From Mycolicibacter heraklionensis (GTDB lineage: Bacteria > Actinomycetota > Actinomycetes > Mycobacteriales > Mycobacteriaceae), in contig NZ_LDPO01000011.1 of the NCBI RefSeq assembly GCF_001021505.1, forward strand, positions 62,001 to 126,000: DNA of 64,000 nucleotides, given 5' to 3'. Each line of letters begins with the position of its first letter. Position 1 is the first letter of the stretch. Both the position numbers and the translations under genes were made by a program. The notes beneath the pieces were generated by a model that did not search any database, was not told where the DNA came from, and saw nothing but the letters and a program-made list of their open reading frames with translations. Below, piece by piece: positions 1-8,899 of the stretch.

Positions 1-40
1 CGAAGCCGCCTTACGTGCGGCAGTAACGACCCGAGGAGTC

Positions 41-475
41 GTGGTGGCAAGAAACGTCAACATGCCGGCGTTGCCCCTGGCTGCGCTGACGGCATGGGCA
101 ACCGTCATCGGTGCGGTGCCGGCATGGGCGGATCCGCACCCGGTACCCGACCCGACATGTGCGTCGGGCCTCGTCTGGCGAGCGGCGTATCCCGGCGACA
201 CGGTCTGTGTCCGGCCGGGAGACCGCGACCGCACCGCGCAAGAGAACGCCGACGCCGCGAGCCGGATCGATCCCAACGGCGCATACGGCCCACAGAGTTG
301 TCAGCAAGGGTTCGTGTGGCGCGATGCCTACCGTTCGGACGCGGTTTGTGTCTCGCCCGATACCCGACGCGAAAATCAGGACTGGAATCACTACGAGTGT
401 GGGACGGCAGAGGACGCCCAACGCCACGCCGGATACTGTGGGCCACTACCGCCGCCGCCCCGCGACCTTCGGTAG
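41..475 (+). CDS. Small exported protein with two Cys-x15-Cys repeats
   Basis: 144 residues. An N-terminal signal peptide ends near AVPAWA/DP (about residue 30), so the protein is probably exported. The mature part carries two copies of a motif C-x2-G-[LF]-V-W-R-x-A-Y-x3-D-x-V-C-V-x-P, starting at about residues 40 and 87, joined by a linker containing QENADAASR and PNGAYGP. Each copy has two cysteines 16 positions apart, which suggests one disulfide per repeat. AGGAG at 33-37 sits 3 bases before the GTG at 41 and 6 before an in-frame GTG at 44, so the start may be 44. I have seen this repeat in other actinobacterial secreted proteins but know no function. The protein at 4231-4965 is a relative. 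Confidence 0.7.
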   Translation: MVARNVNMPALPLAALTAWATVIGAVPAWADPHPVPDPTCASGLVWRAAYPGDTVCVRPGDRDRTAQENADAASRIDPNGAYGPQSCQQGFVWRDAYRSDAVCVSPDTRRENQDWNHYECGTAEDAQRHAGYCGPLPPPPRDLR

Positions 476-503
476 TGCCCGGTGCGTGACAGCCGGGACG
501 CGG

Positions 504-527
504 CGAAACTGTAGTGATATCCCTGAT
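504..527 (+). promoter_or_regulatory. Shared 24-bp upstream box, copy 1
   Basis: CGAAACTGTAGTGA, four variable bases, then CCTGAT, ending 34 bp before the ATG at 562. The same arrangement recurs at 4070-4093 upstream of the exported protein at 4231. It does not match a clean SigA or ECF promoter, so an operator or an unusual promoter are both possible. Confidence 0.5.
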
Positions 528-561
528 TCCGAGCCGACCGTGGCGGGCTTAGCGTGGACCA

Positions 562-1074
562 ATGCAGCAGCAACGCAACGTCCTGGCCGTCTTGTTCACC
601 GTCGTGCTGGTGTCGCTGGCGTCGGCGTGCGGATCCAGCGGCACCGGCCAGTCGCCGGCCGCGGCGTCCGGCTCGGCGCAGTCGGCCAAGCGCATTGATG
701 CCTGCTCGATGATCTCCCCGCAGGACATCTCGTCGCTGCTCGGAGTTTCGGTGGCCGGAGTCTCGACGGGCACGGAGCCCGACATGGGCGACTGCACATG
801 GACGAATCCGTCTAACGACGAATCGGTTTCGCTGACGATCGGCAATGCCGGCACCGCACTCAACAACACGCTTCCCGCCCCCGACGCCAACTTTCCCGAC
901 CCAACGACGCCGGGGCCGGACGGCATGCGCTACATGAGCAGCGGCTCGGTCGAGTTCGCGGCAGGTAACCGCACGAATACCGTTCAGGTCGCGGTACTTC
1001 GACTGTTAGGGGATCAGGCCAACGCTGCGGCAGTGGATCTGGCTCGTAAGGTGGCGCCACAGGTGCCGCGGTAG
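562..1074 (+). CDS. DUF3558-like lipoprotein
   Basis: 170 residues. The N-terminus is a lipoprotein signal peptide with lipobox LASAC, the acylated cysteine being residue 23, followed by a Ser/Ala/Gly-rich linker. The rest looks like a DUF3558 domain: an Asp-Ala-Cys near residue 50, an MISPQDISSLLG segment and a second conserved Cys in DCTWTNP. Mycobacteria and other actinomycetes carry many such surface lipoproteins of unknown role. The 24-bp box at 504-527 lies just upstream. It stands alone between an exported Cys-repeat protein and a LuxR-type ATPase. The family assignment is by pattern only. Confidence 0.75.
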   Translation: MQQQRNVLAVLFTVVLVSLASACGSSGTGQSPAAASGSAQSAKRIDACSMISPQDISSLLGVSVAGVSTGTEPDMGDCTWTNPSNDESVSLTIGNAGTALNNTLPAPDANFPDPTTPGPDGMRYMSSGSVEFAAGNRTNTVQVAVLRLLGDQANAAAVDLARKVAPQVPR

Positions 1075-1188
1075 TCGTCGCGGCGGCCGCATATTTGTCA
1101 GCGGCCATGGCCGATTGCCAGCGCGGCTCATTGCCAACCTATACGATTTTCTGCGGGGGGAACTGTCATTCCAACCGTCAAGGATCGG

Positions 1189-4035
1189 ATGCGGGCGCAT
1201 GAAAATGTTCGGGTCCGGCCCGACGGGAAGACGCGGAAGCCGCCTTTCGTGAGTTCGCTCGTCGGCCGCAGTCGCGAGACCCGCGCCATCGCCGAGTTGC
1301 TCAACGACGCGGCCGATGCCTCAACGGGGCTGATCATCGAGGGCGAGCCGGGCATCGGTAAGACGACGCTGTGGCTGGAAGGGCTACAACGCGCTCGCCA
1401 ACACGGGTTCCGAGTCTTGGCCGCACGGGCGAGCGCGGCCGAATCGGTCCTGGCCTACGCCGTCCTTGCCGACCTGTTGAGTGAGGTCGATCGCGATCTC
1501 TGGGCCGATCTGCCCTCGCCGCAGCGACACGGGCTCGCAGCGGCCATCCTCAATGAGGACGAAATCGTCTCTCCTGCGGTCAAGCAACGTGCGGTGGGTG
1601 CCGCATTTCTTGCGGTGCTCAACAAGCTGGCCGACGAGTCGCCCGTGATGGTCGCCATCGATGACTTACAGTGGCTCGACCCCGCCAGTGCGGCCGCGGT
1701 GGCCTTCGCCGCGCGGCGTCTTTCCGGTCGAGTGGCATGGCTCTGCACCACACGCAGCGGTACGTCATCCGCTCCCGCGGGGTCGCTCGAGCTGAGCCGG
1801 CCGGATTCCGTTCGGCGAATCAGTTTGCCACCGTTAATGGTAGGAGAGCTGCAAGATGTGCTCACCTCGCATCTGGGAAGTCCCATACCACGGCCGAGGA
1901 TGCTGCGCATCCACCAGATTTCCGGCGGAAATCCCTTCTACGCACTGGAATTGGCCAGGGAAATCGATCCGAACGACCCCACCGCCTACCTGCGGCTTCC
2001 TGCCAGCCTCGGCGAGTTGACATACTCCCGGATCAGCCGAATCGAAGGCGATGTCGATGATGCGCTGCTGGCGATCGCCAGCAGCGCCGACCCGACCATA
2101 CGCGTCGTTTCCCAGGTCATTGGCCTCGCACCACAACATCTTCTAGAGATGCTCGACACGGCCGAGATGCAGCAGATCATCACCATCGAGGGCAACCGCA
2201 TTCGTTTCACCCACCCGCTGCTCGCTCACGCCGTACACATGGGAGCGACGCCCCCCGCCCGGCGACGCATGCACCGGCGCCTTGCTGAGGTCATCACACA
2301 GCCCGAACTACATGCCCGTCACCTTGCGTTGGCCGACCCTGTCGGGGAACCGGAAACACTGAACGCCCTCGACGACGCCGCAGAGATCGCGCGTGGTCGT
2401 GGAGCGGCCGCTGCCGCTGCTGAGCTGTTGGAGCTGGCAATCGGATTTGGCGGTACCACGGAAGAACGGCGAATCCGGTTGGCGCAGTGCCTGTTCGACG
2501 CCGGTGATTCACACCGCGCGGGCGAGGTCCTCAAGGCGGCCATCGCTGATCTGACACCAGGCCCCCGAAGGGCCGAGGCATTGCAGCAGCTGGCCATGGT
2601 GCGGCTCTACGACGACAGTTTCCTGGACGCCTGGGAGTTGTGCCGCCAAGCAGTGGCCGACTGTGCCGACGATTCGGAGCTGCGCGTGATCGTCATGACA
2701 ACCCTGGCATTCACGCAGCTGAACATCGGCCAACCGGGTGCGGCGCTGGCAACCGCCGAAGAGGCGGCCACGCTCGCCGAACGGATAGGCCCTTCTGAGG
2801 GGCTCAGCCGGGCATTGGGCATGCGCGAGATGATGCGCTTCTTCAATGGCGAGGGTGCCGCGGTAGCAAATCTGCATCGCGCTGCCAACCTGGAGCGCCT
2901 TGATACGCCCGTGCCGGTAGCGCTGCGCCCCAGTATGCACAGCGCCTTGCTGCGCGGCTGGACGGGCGACCTAGTGGAAGCCCGCGAATCTCTCGAGGAG
3001 ATCAGAGACCGGTGCGAGGCCGATGGCGAAGAAGGCGAAATGGATTTCATCGCCTTTCAATCGGTGATGTTCGACGTCTGGCTTGGCAACCTCCCGCGTG
3101 CCGCCGACACCGCGAACGAGGCCATGCGACGCGCCTGCCAGTTCGGCGGCGACGCGGCCCAGTTCATCGCGTCGTCGTTGCAGTCCGTGGTCGCGAGCTA
3201 TCAGGGTCGTGTTGAAGACGCGCGCCGTCACATCGATCTCGCGCTTGCCGCCGGTAGGGCAAGCGGCTACGTCACCATGCTGTCGACGCCTATTACCGCC
3301 CATGGCTTTCTGGAACTCTCCCTCGGTGATCACGCGAAGGCGTTGGCAGCGGTCGAGCCGCTGCTACCCATGGTCCATCTCGCACCGCGCTTCACCGAGA
3401 TCGTCGCCTGCGGCTTCGTGCCTGACGCCGCCGAGGCCCTGATCCACCTCGATCGCCTTGACGAGGCCGAGCGGCTGATCGAGATCCTGGAAGGCAATGG
3501 GGCGCGGTTGAATCGCGCGTGGATGCTGGCCGTCGGAGCGCGGTGCCGGGCGCTGATGTCGGCTGCGCGCGGAGATGTTGCGACGGCTGTGACGTACGCA
3601 AACACCGCGCTGGCTCACCATGATCGTATTGAAATGCCCTTCGAACGGGCACGAACGCTTCTGGTTCTCGGCCGACTGGAACGTCGGCTGCGTCATTGGC
3701 AGACCGCGGCCGCAGTGCTGGCCGAGTCTTTACAGACCTTCGAGAAGGTCGGGACCCCACTGTGGGCCAGCCAAGTCCGCGCCGAGCTGGACCGCGGCAC
3801 CGCCGGTCGAACCCGCTCACCCGGCCTGACGCCCACCGAACGGCGCATCGCCGAATTGGCGGCAACAGGAATGAACAATCACGACATTGCCACGATGCTG
3901 TTCATCACCCGAAAGACAGTCGAAGTCAACCTCTCTCGAATCTACCGTAAGTTGGCCATCCACTCTCGCATCGAGCTCTATCGCGTCATGGCCCAGGCCG
4001 GGCCCAGCGTCCTACCCGAGGATCCCGCCAGTTGA
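1189..4035 (+). CDS. LAL-type LuxR family transcriptional regulator
   Basis: 948 residues, the usual size for large ATP-binding LuxR (LAL) regulators. Residues 51-60 are a Walker A loop (EGEPGIGKTT) and residues 153-159 with the following QWLD a Walker B. The centre (about 380-860) is helical and Ala/Leu-rich, like TPR repeats. The last 60 residues are a LuxR/GerE helix-turn-helix (LTPTERRIAELAATGM, then TRKTVEVNLSRIYRKL). Such proteins act as ATP-dependent switches binding DNA near their targets; the inducer is unknown. AAGGA ends a few bases before the ATG. It is a clear paralogue of the gene at 5821-8589, and the small exported proteins between them are candidate targets. Confidence 0.9.
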   Translation: MRAHENVRVRPDGKTRKPPFVSSLVGRSRETRAIAELLNDAADASTGLIIEGEPGIGKTTLWLEGLQRARQHGFRVLAARASAAESVLAYAVLADLLSEVDRDLWADLPSPQRHGLAAAILNEDEIVSPAVKQRAVGAAFLAVLNKLADESPVMVAIDDLQWLDPASAAAVAFAARRLSGRVAWLCTTRSGTSSAPAGSLELSRPDSVRRISLPPLMVGELQDVLTSHLGSPIPRPRMLRIHQISGGNPFYALELAREIDPNDPTAYLRLPASLGELTYSRISRIEGDVDDALLAIASSADPTIRVVSQVIGLAPQHLLEMLDTAEMQQIITIEGNRIRFTHPLLAHAVHMGATPPARRRMHRRLAEVITQPELHARHLALADPVGEPETLNALDDAAEIARGRGAAAAAAELLELAIGFGGTTEERRIRLAQCLFDAGDSHRAGEVLKAAIADLTPGPRRAEALQQLAMVRLYDDSFLDAWELCRQAVADCADDSELRVIVMTTLAFTQLNIGQPGAALATAEEAATLAERIGPSEGLSRALGMREMMRFFNGEGAAVANLHRAANLERLDTPVPVALRPSMHSALLRGWTGDLVEARESLEEIRDRCEADGEEGEMDFIAFQSVMFDVWLGNLPRAADTANEAMRRACQFGGDAAQFIASSLQSVVASYQGRVEDARRHIDLALAAGRASGYVTMLSTPITAHGFLELSLGDHAKALAAVEPLLPMVHLAPRFTEIVACGFVPDAAEALIHLDRLDEAERLIEILEGNGARLNRAWMLAVGARCRALMSAARGDVATAVTYANTALAHHDRIEMPFERARTLLVLGRLERRLRHWQTAAAVLAESLQTFEKVGTPLWASQVRAELDRGTAGRTRSPGLTPTERRIAELAATGMNNHDIATMLFITRKTVEVNLSRIYRKLAIHSRIELYRVMAQAGPSVLPEDPAS

Positions 4036-4069
4036 CCTGGCCCGACCGTCTGCCGTTGCGGTGCGCCGC

Positions 4070-4093
4070 CGAAACTGTAGTGAAACTCCTGAT
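4070..4093 (+). promoter_or_regulatory. Shared 24-bp upstream box, copy 2
   Basis: CGAAACTGTAGTGA, four variable bases, CCTGAT: the same 14 + 4 + 6 layout as at 504-527. It lies in the 195-bp gap between the LAL regulator and the exported protein starting at 4231. Two copies in 4 kb, each before a small exported-protein gene, suggest co-regulation. Confidence 0.5.
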
Positions 4094-4230
4094 GCGTCGC
4101 GAAGGCGTTGCTCCGTAGCGTTGTACCTCTCAAGACATTCAGCATTCGACGGGAAGAGAACGTCGTGCCTATATGCACTCTTAAATCCGGAGGATTCCGA
4201 CCGCTCACGAGTCATGCGAAAACGGGTGAC

Positions 4231-4965
4231 ATGCATTTGTCGGTGTTCCTGTTGTGTTGTCTGCTGATTGCCGCAACGGAAATCGTCCCCGCGCCCATGG
4301 CGGCGTACGCGAATGATGGATGTCCGCAAGGCCTTGTCCCACGCAATGCGCGCCCGGGCGATCAAGTGTGTGTTACCAAGCAAGTTGCTGACGAAGTAGC
4401 GCAGGAGAACGCCAATGCGGCCAACCTCCGCGAGCCCAATGGCGGCGCCTATGGCCCCCTCACCTGCAAGCCCGGATACGTGTGGCGCGAGGCATTCGAG
4501 GGTGACGGTGTGTGTGTCACTCCGGATCGGCGCAAGGAGACGTGGGGACAGAACGCCGCCGCGGGGACCGGCCCGACCGGCGGGATCCCGGCCTCAAAGG
4601 TGCCGCCCACCGGGTCGCCCCTGCAAACTCCTGGCGCTCCGCCACCGCCCAACTCTCCGAAGCCATCGCGTCCGCCCGGGCCTGGGGGGACCCCGCCGAC
4701 TGTGTCGACGACGTCGACTATCGCCCCGCCGCGGCCGACTGTGTCAACGACGTCGACTATCGCCCCGCCGACGCGGACTCCGCCGCCGACGACGATCACG
4801 ACGCCGTTGCCGACGCGGACTACGCCGCCGACGACGATCACGACGCCGCTGCCGACGCGGACTCCGCCGCCACCATCCACGACTGTCAATCCGCCAACGA
4901 CGACACGCCCGCCCGCACCGCCCCAGAAGACCTGTGACCCGAAGGTCGACATATGCGTCGGTTAG
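4231..4965 (+). CDS. Exported Cys-repeat protein with Pro/Thr-rich tail
   Basis: 244 residues from the ATG at 4231; the open frame extends upstream to 4108, but a good signal peptide (MHLSVFLLCCLLIAATEIV, cleavage after AYA) begins only here. The mature N-terminus has two copies of the C-x15-C motif found in the protein at 41-475, joined by the same kind of linker (QENANAANL, PNGGAYGP). The C-terminal 120 residues are low-complexity Pro/Thr with tandem units such as PTRTPPPTTITT, resembling a wall-spanning or O-mannosylated stalk. It ends in a short Cys-containing tail. The stop overlaps the next start by 13 bp, implying translational coupling. Function unknown. Confidence 0.7.
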   Translation: MHLSVFLLCCLLIAATEIVPAPMAAYANDGCPQGLVPRNARPGDQVCVTKQVADEVAQENANAANLREPNGGAYGPLTCKPGYVWREAFEGDGVCVTPDRRKETWGQNAAAGTGPTGGIPASKVPPTGSPLQTPGAPPPPNSPKPSRPPGPGGTPPTVSTTSTIAPPRPTVSTTSTIAPPTRTPPPTTITTPLPTRTTPPTTITTPLPTRTPPPPSTTVNPPTTTRPPAPPQKTCDPKVDICVG

Positions 4966-5456
4966 GAGTACGCGGCGTCTATACGGCGATCGACGTAACG
5001 ACGGCCGTCAGCCTCATCGCAGCAGCGGTCTCTTGGATTATGGTCACGGTCGACGCCACGCCACGGGAGTACGGCCTGGTCTCGATGTCCGAGTCGCCGC
5101 CGCCACCGGCGATCCCGCTCACGCCGAACGACCAGGGATATGTAAGAGTCGAAACGATGTCGGGATCAACCGGCTGTTCGATCGCGAGTGAGCTGGTTGC
5201 CTGCCAAACCTCAGCGGACAACTGGCCCAATAAACCCGACGGCCGACCGTTCCACACTGTCAGCGTGAATGCGAACGGTCAATTCAATTGGGTCGAAGCC
5301 GATCTCGGCGCACTTGCGGGCCGCGTCGCCCTGGAGAGTCAGACCTATAGTGCCCAGGGCTGGACGATCGTCGCCAGCCCAGTCGGCACGACGTTCACCA
5401 ATGATCGCACTGGCCATGGAATGTCGGTAACCGATCAGGCGGTGAGGCCCTTCTGA
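4953..5456 (+). CDS. Small exported or membrane-anchored hypothetical protein
   Basis: 167 residues. One hydrophobic segment (about 14-34, AVSLIAAAVSWIMVTV) would act as an uncleaved anchor or signal, followed by a short Pro stretch and a roughly 110-residue domain with two cysteines (CSIASELVAC) that could form a disulfide. It has NANGQFNWVEADLG in the middle and ends with GMSVTDQAV. The pattern recalls small mycobacterial exported proteins, but I cannot name a family. The ATG lies inside the end of the Cys-repeat gene, so the two are probably one transcript and may act together at the cell surface. Confidence 0.65.
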   Translation: MRRLGVRGVYTAIDVTTAVSLIAAAVSWIMVTVDATPREYGLVSMSESPPPPAIPLTPNDQGYVRVETMSGSTGCSIASELVACQTSADNWPNKPDGRPFHTVSVNANGQFNWVEADLGALAGRVALESQTYSAQGWTIVASPVGTTFTNDRTGHGMSVTDQAVRPF

Positions 5457-5477
5457 CCGCTCGGCCTGGGTGACCGA

Positions 5478-5780
5478 TCAACAGTCAAGTGTCCCCGGCC
5501 AGCCGATCGCAGCACTGATGCGTTCCGCAGGTGCGCCCGCTTCGACGCATACCTGCGCGACGGCTCCCGCCGACTCAGCTATGAAGATGCCGAACGTGTA
5601 ATCGTCCGCCGGAACCGCCAGCACCATCAGGACTCGCATGGTCTCGCCGTGGGCCGCGATGGATGCCGCGCCGTCGTTGAGGCGCCCGGCCGTCTCGTTG
5701 ATGGGACACGCAGGCGCTCGGGGTCCGTACCACTCCACGAGGAAGCGCTGTGGACCAACCTCGTTGATGCCCATCACCAC
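5478..5780 (-). CDS. DUF4242-like small protein
   Basis: 100 residues (98 if the ATG at 5774 is used instead of the GTG at 5780). It has the pattern RFLVEWYGP near the N-terminus, V.A.DYTFGIFIAESA in the middle and AGAPAERIS at the end. This resembles the DUF4242 / SCO4226 nickel-binding fold, a small dimeric ferredoxin-like barrel, although the histidines expected for metal binding are not obvious. It lies on the minus strand 40 bp downstream of the LAL gene at 5821-8589 and is probably co-transcribed with it. Family assignment is tentative. Confidence 0.55.
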   Translation of the reverse strand: MVMGINEVGPQRFLVEWYGPRAPACPINETAGRLNDGAASIAAHGETMRVLMVLAVPADDYTFGIFIAESAGAVAQVCVEAGAPAERISAAIGWPGTLDC

Positions 5781-5820
5781 AAGCTATCGGGACGCGTGCT
5801 GACTGGCATCAGGGTTTTAC

Positions 5821-8589
5821 CTACTCTTTGGGTACTGGGTCCGCGTCCGTACATGTGAGTGCCTGGTAGAGCTCGGCGCGCGAGCGGATGGCCAGTTTGT
5901 GGTAGATCCGGCTGAGGTTGACCTCGACGGTCTTGGGGCTGATGAACATGGCAGCGGCTATTTCGCGGTTGGTCATCCCGGCCACGGCGAGTTCGGCAAC
6001 GCGTTCTTCGGAATCGCTGAGTCCTGCGGTGGTGCGGCGTCCGCCGGGCGTGGCCCTGGCCAGCTCGGCCTTGGCGCGATCGTTCCACAGGTTCGCGCCG
6101 AGTCGCTCGAAAGTCTGCTGGGCTTCCTGCAATGTTGCTGTGCTCGTGTCGCGTTGGCGCAGGCGACGCTGTAGCTGGCCGAGCAGCAGCTGGGTGCGGG
6201 CCATTTCAAAGGGCATTGGCAGGCGGTGGTGTTCGGTCATGGCGAGCTCGACTGCTGCGATGGCTGCGCCACGGTCACCGCGTGCGGCCAACAGCATCGC
6301 TCGGCAACGCAGTCCCACGGCCAGCATCCAGGCGCGATCGAGGCGATGGCCGTTGCGTTCCAGCGCGTCGATCAACGGCTCGGCGTCATCGAGGCGACCT
6401 AGCCGGATCAGCGCCTCTGCCGCGTCAGGCAGGAAGAGAGCACCGACGATCTCGGTTGAATGCGGAGACTCTGCGAACACCGCCAATAGGGGTTTCAGAG
6501 TGTCAAGCGCCGCTTCGTATTTGCCCAGCGATACCTCTAAGAAGCCCAATGCGGTGATAGTCCACTGAAGCACCCGGTATGTCCCGCTGGAATGGCTGGA
6601 TGCCAGCGCGTCAGCGACGCCTTGTCTGGCCGCAGACTCTCGGCCGGCATAGACGTCCAGCCACGCGCGCGCGGTGAGCGCCGCGATATGCGAAAGTTCG
6701 CTGCCCAGTTGCAGTGCTATTTCTGTGGTCTGCTCTGCGAGCTGAGCAGCCTCTGCGATGTTTCCGAGCCAGAAGTCGACCAGGAAGCTGTGGAAGGCGA
6801 CGAAGATGAGCTCGTCATCTTCGCCGTTCTCAATGGCTTGCCGTCTGATGGACAGCAGCTGCGCGCGAGCGAGTTCGAGCTGACCGGTGAACGCCAACAG
6901 CAGTGAGTTCTGCACCTGCGGCCGCAACGGCATCAGCGCATGGGGCTGGCCACCGACCAACGCCAGTGCCCTTGCCATCGTGGCATCGTCGAAGCCGTCG
7001 CCGCGAAGAAAGTGCATCAGGGTGCGCATGCTCAGCGCTTGGCTCAGAGCGTGCGGTTCCCCGAGCTGCTCGGCATGGGCCACTGCGTCTTCGGCAGCCA
7101 GCACAGCCTCGTGCAGTCGGCCCGCGTTGAAAAGCGCATACGACAGCGTCACCGATACCTGGACTCGAAGATCGATCCTGTCGCCAACCTCATCGAGTGC
7201 GCGCTGCAACAAATCGGTGGCCTCTACAAAACCGTCGTCGTAGAGGCGAATGATCGCCAGCTGGCTCAAGGCTTCCGCGCGCAGATTTCCGGGTGACAGT
7301 CGTTCGAGGTTCGCCTCCAGCAGCTCACGGGCGCTCTGCCGATCGCCGGCCAAGAAATAGTAATGGGCAGAACGGATTCGACGCTCAGGTATGTCCCCGC
7401 CCAGGCCGATCGCCAGCTCCAGCAGTTCGGCCGCAGCGGCGGGAGCGCCCCTGGTGTGTGCGATCTCGGCAGCATCGTCGAGAGCGCCCAGGGTTTGCGG
7501 TTCGCCGGTTGGGTCGGCCAATGCGAGGTGGCGCGCACGAAGTTCGGGCTCAGCGACCAATTCAGCTAGGCGGCTGTGCATTTCGCGTCGGCGCCGCGAT
7601 GTGGCACCACTGTAGACGCCGTGCGCCAGGATGGGGTGGGTGAACTGGATTCGGTTTCCCTCGATGGCCACCACCGCTTGGGTTTCGGCATCTGCGAGCG
7701 ACTCGACAAGACGGCCGGGTGTGGTATGGACAGCCTGGGCCACCACCTGTACGGTCGGATCAGGCAGGCTGGCTATCGCGAGCAGGGCGTCCTCAACATC
7801 GGTGCCGAGGCGGCCCACCCGCGCGTTGACCAGATCGCTGAGGCTGCTGGGCAAGGCCAACGCAGCAGTGCGCTTGGTGCCGATTTCGCGGGCCAGTTCC
7901 AATGCGAAAAATGGATTTCCACCGGCGATCGCGTGAATCCGAAGCAGCGTGGGACGGTCGGCCCTGACGCTGAGCCGATGCGCGATAACCTGCTGTAATT
8001 CTCCAACCGTCAACGGGTGCATGCGAATTCGGTACACATCATTGGGTCTGGGGAGCTGTATCCGTGATGTCACATCCGAGGTGCGCGTGGTGCAGACCAG
8101 CGCTGCGCCCTCAGGAAGCCTTCGCGCTGCGGACGCCACAACATTGGCGCTGGAGGTGTCGAGCCACTGAAGGTCATCGATGGCGATCAGCACCGGGCCT
8201 TGCTCAACGAGCCGGCCGATAACTGCGACGAAAGCCGCTGCTACCGCTCGCGTGTCGGCCTTGCGCGCGCCGCGGCGGTTGCGTAACAGCGCCGCGTCCA
8301 AGCCCTGCTGCTGCGGTGCGGGAAGGTCCGCCCAGATCGCGTCGTCGACGTCATTGAGCAGATCGGAAAGCGCCGTATAGGCCAGCACCGATTCGGCCGC
8401 AGCCGCCCGGGTGGTGAGTACCCGGAATCCACGCTCACGGGCACGGGCCGCAGCATCCAGCCACAGCGTCGTCTTACCGATACCCGGGTCGCCCTCAATG
8501 ATCAGAGCGCATGGCCGGCGAAGCGCCGTGTCGAGGAATTCGACCAGCGCGTGATCTTCGGCTCGCCGACTGACGATTCGTTTTGCCAT
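5821..8589 (-). CDS. LAL-type LuxR family transcriptional regulator (paralogue)
   Basis: About 922 residues from the ATG at 8589 (a TTG six codons upstream at 8607 is possible; neither has a strong ribosome site). N-terminal Walker A (GDPGIGKTTLW) and Walker B (VLIAIDDLQWLD), a helical TPR-like middle, and a C-terminal LuxR helix-turn-helix (LSDSEERVAELAVAGM, SPKTVEVNLSRIYHKL). It matches the regulator at 1189-4035 over its full length, including QISGGNPF/AIAGGNPF and HARHLALADP/RARHLALADP stretches, so the two arose by duplication. They sit on opposite strands pointing toward each other, with the exported-protein genes between. A candidate promoter lies at 8712-8741. Confidence 0.9.
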   Translation of the reverse strand: MAKRIVSRRAEDHALVEFLDTALRRPCALIIEGDPGIGKTTLWLDAAARARERGFRVLTTRAAAAESVLAYTALSDLLNDVDDAIWADLPAPQQQGLDAALLRNRRGARKADTRAVAAAFVAVIGRLVEQGPVLIAIDDLQWLDTSSANVVASAARRLPEGAALVCTTRTSDVTSRIQLPRPNDVYRIRMHPLTVGELQQVIAHRLSVRADRPTLLRIHAIAGGNPFFALELAREIGTKRTAALALPSSLSDLVNARVGRLGTDVEDALLAIASLPDPTVQVVAQAVHTTPGRLVESLADAETQAVVAIEGNRIQFTHPILAHGVYSGATSRRRREMHSRLAELVAEPELRARHLALADPTGEPQTLGALDDAAEIAHTRGAPAAAAELLELAIGLGGDIPERRIRSAHYYFLAGDRQSARELLEANLERLSPGNLRAEALSQLAIIRLYDDGFVEATDLLQRALDEVGDRIDLRVQVSVTLSYALFNAGRLHEAVLAAEDAVAHAEQLGEPHALSQALSMRTLMHFLRGDGFDDATMARALALVGGQPHALMPLRPQVQNSLLLAFTGQLELARAQLLSIRRQAIENGEDDELIFVAFHSFLVDFWLGNIAEAAQLAEQTTEIALQLGSELSHIAALTARAWLDVYAGRESAARQGVADALASSHSSGTYRVLQWTITALGFLEVSLGKYEAALDTLKPLLAVFAESPHSTEIVGALFLPDAAEALIRLGRLDDAEPLIDALERNGHRLDRAWMLAVGLRCRAMLLAARGDRGAAIAAVELAMTEHHRLPMPFEMARTQLLLGQLQRRLRQRDTSTATLQEAQQTFERLGANLWNDRAKAELARATPGGRRTTAGLSDSEERVAELAVAGMTNREIAAAMFISPKTVEVNLSRIYHKLAIRSRAELYQALTCTDADPVPKE

Positions 8590-8899
8590 TGCCGGGCCGC
8601 GGCTCAAGTGGTGATGGGTCGCCGGCGCACCGGACTCATCGCGCGACGCTCCGGCGGCGCCTCATCGTGGCGCTGCCTGTTCCGGCATTCCCGCCGAAGA
8701 TGCACGGCTAGATGGTACTTTGCGGGACTTTCTCTCAGCAAACACCCAGCGACCTGTGCGGATAGCCGGATGAAGCTGACAATCAGGCCAGTGGCCTGGG
8801 ATTATATGACCTCGCCAGCAGTAGGTCCGATAACCGACGAACTCCGACTGGCAACGCAGTGGAACGGTGTTGGGACAGCGGGTGAGCGGACTTCACACG
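8590..8899. other. 310-bp intergenic region
   Basis: Between the second LAL gene and the end of the Pro/Gly-rich membrane protein, both on the minus strand. Apart from the candidate promoter at 8712-8741 I see no convincing coding frame or strong hairpin; the forward frames here are low quality. Confidence 0.5.
8712..8741 (-). promoter_or_regulatory. Candidate SigA-type promoter of the second LAL gene
   Basis: On the minus strand, TTGCTG (8736-8741), an 18-bp spacer and TACCAT (8712-8717) fit a mycobacterial housekeeping promoter. It would give a leader of about 115 nt before the ATG at 8589. Confidence 0.35.
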
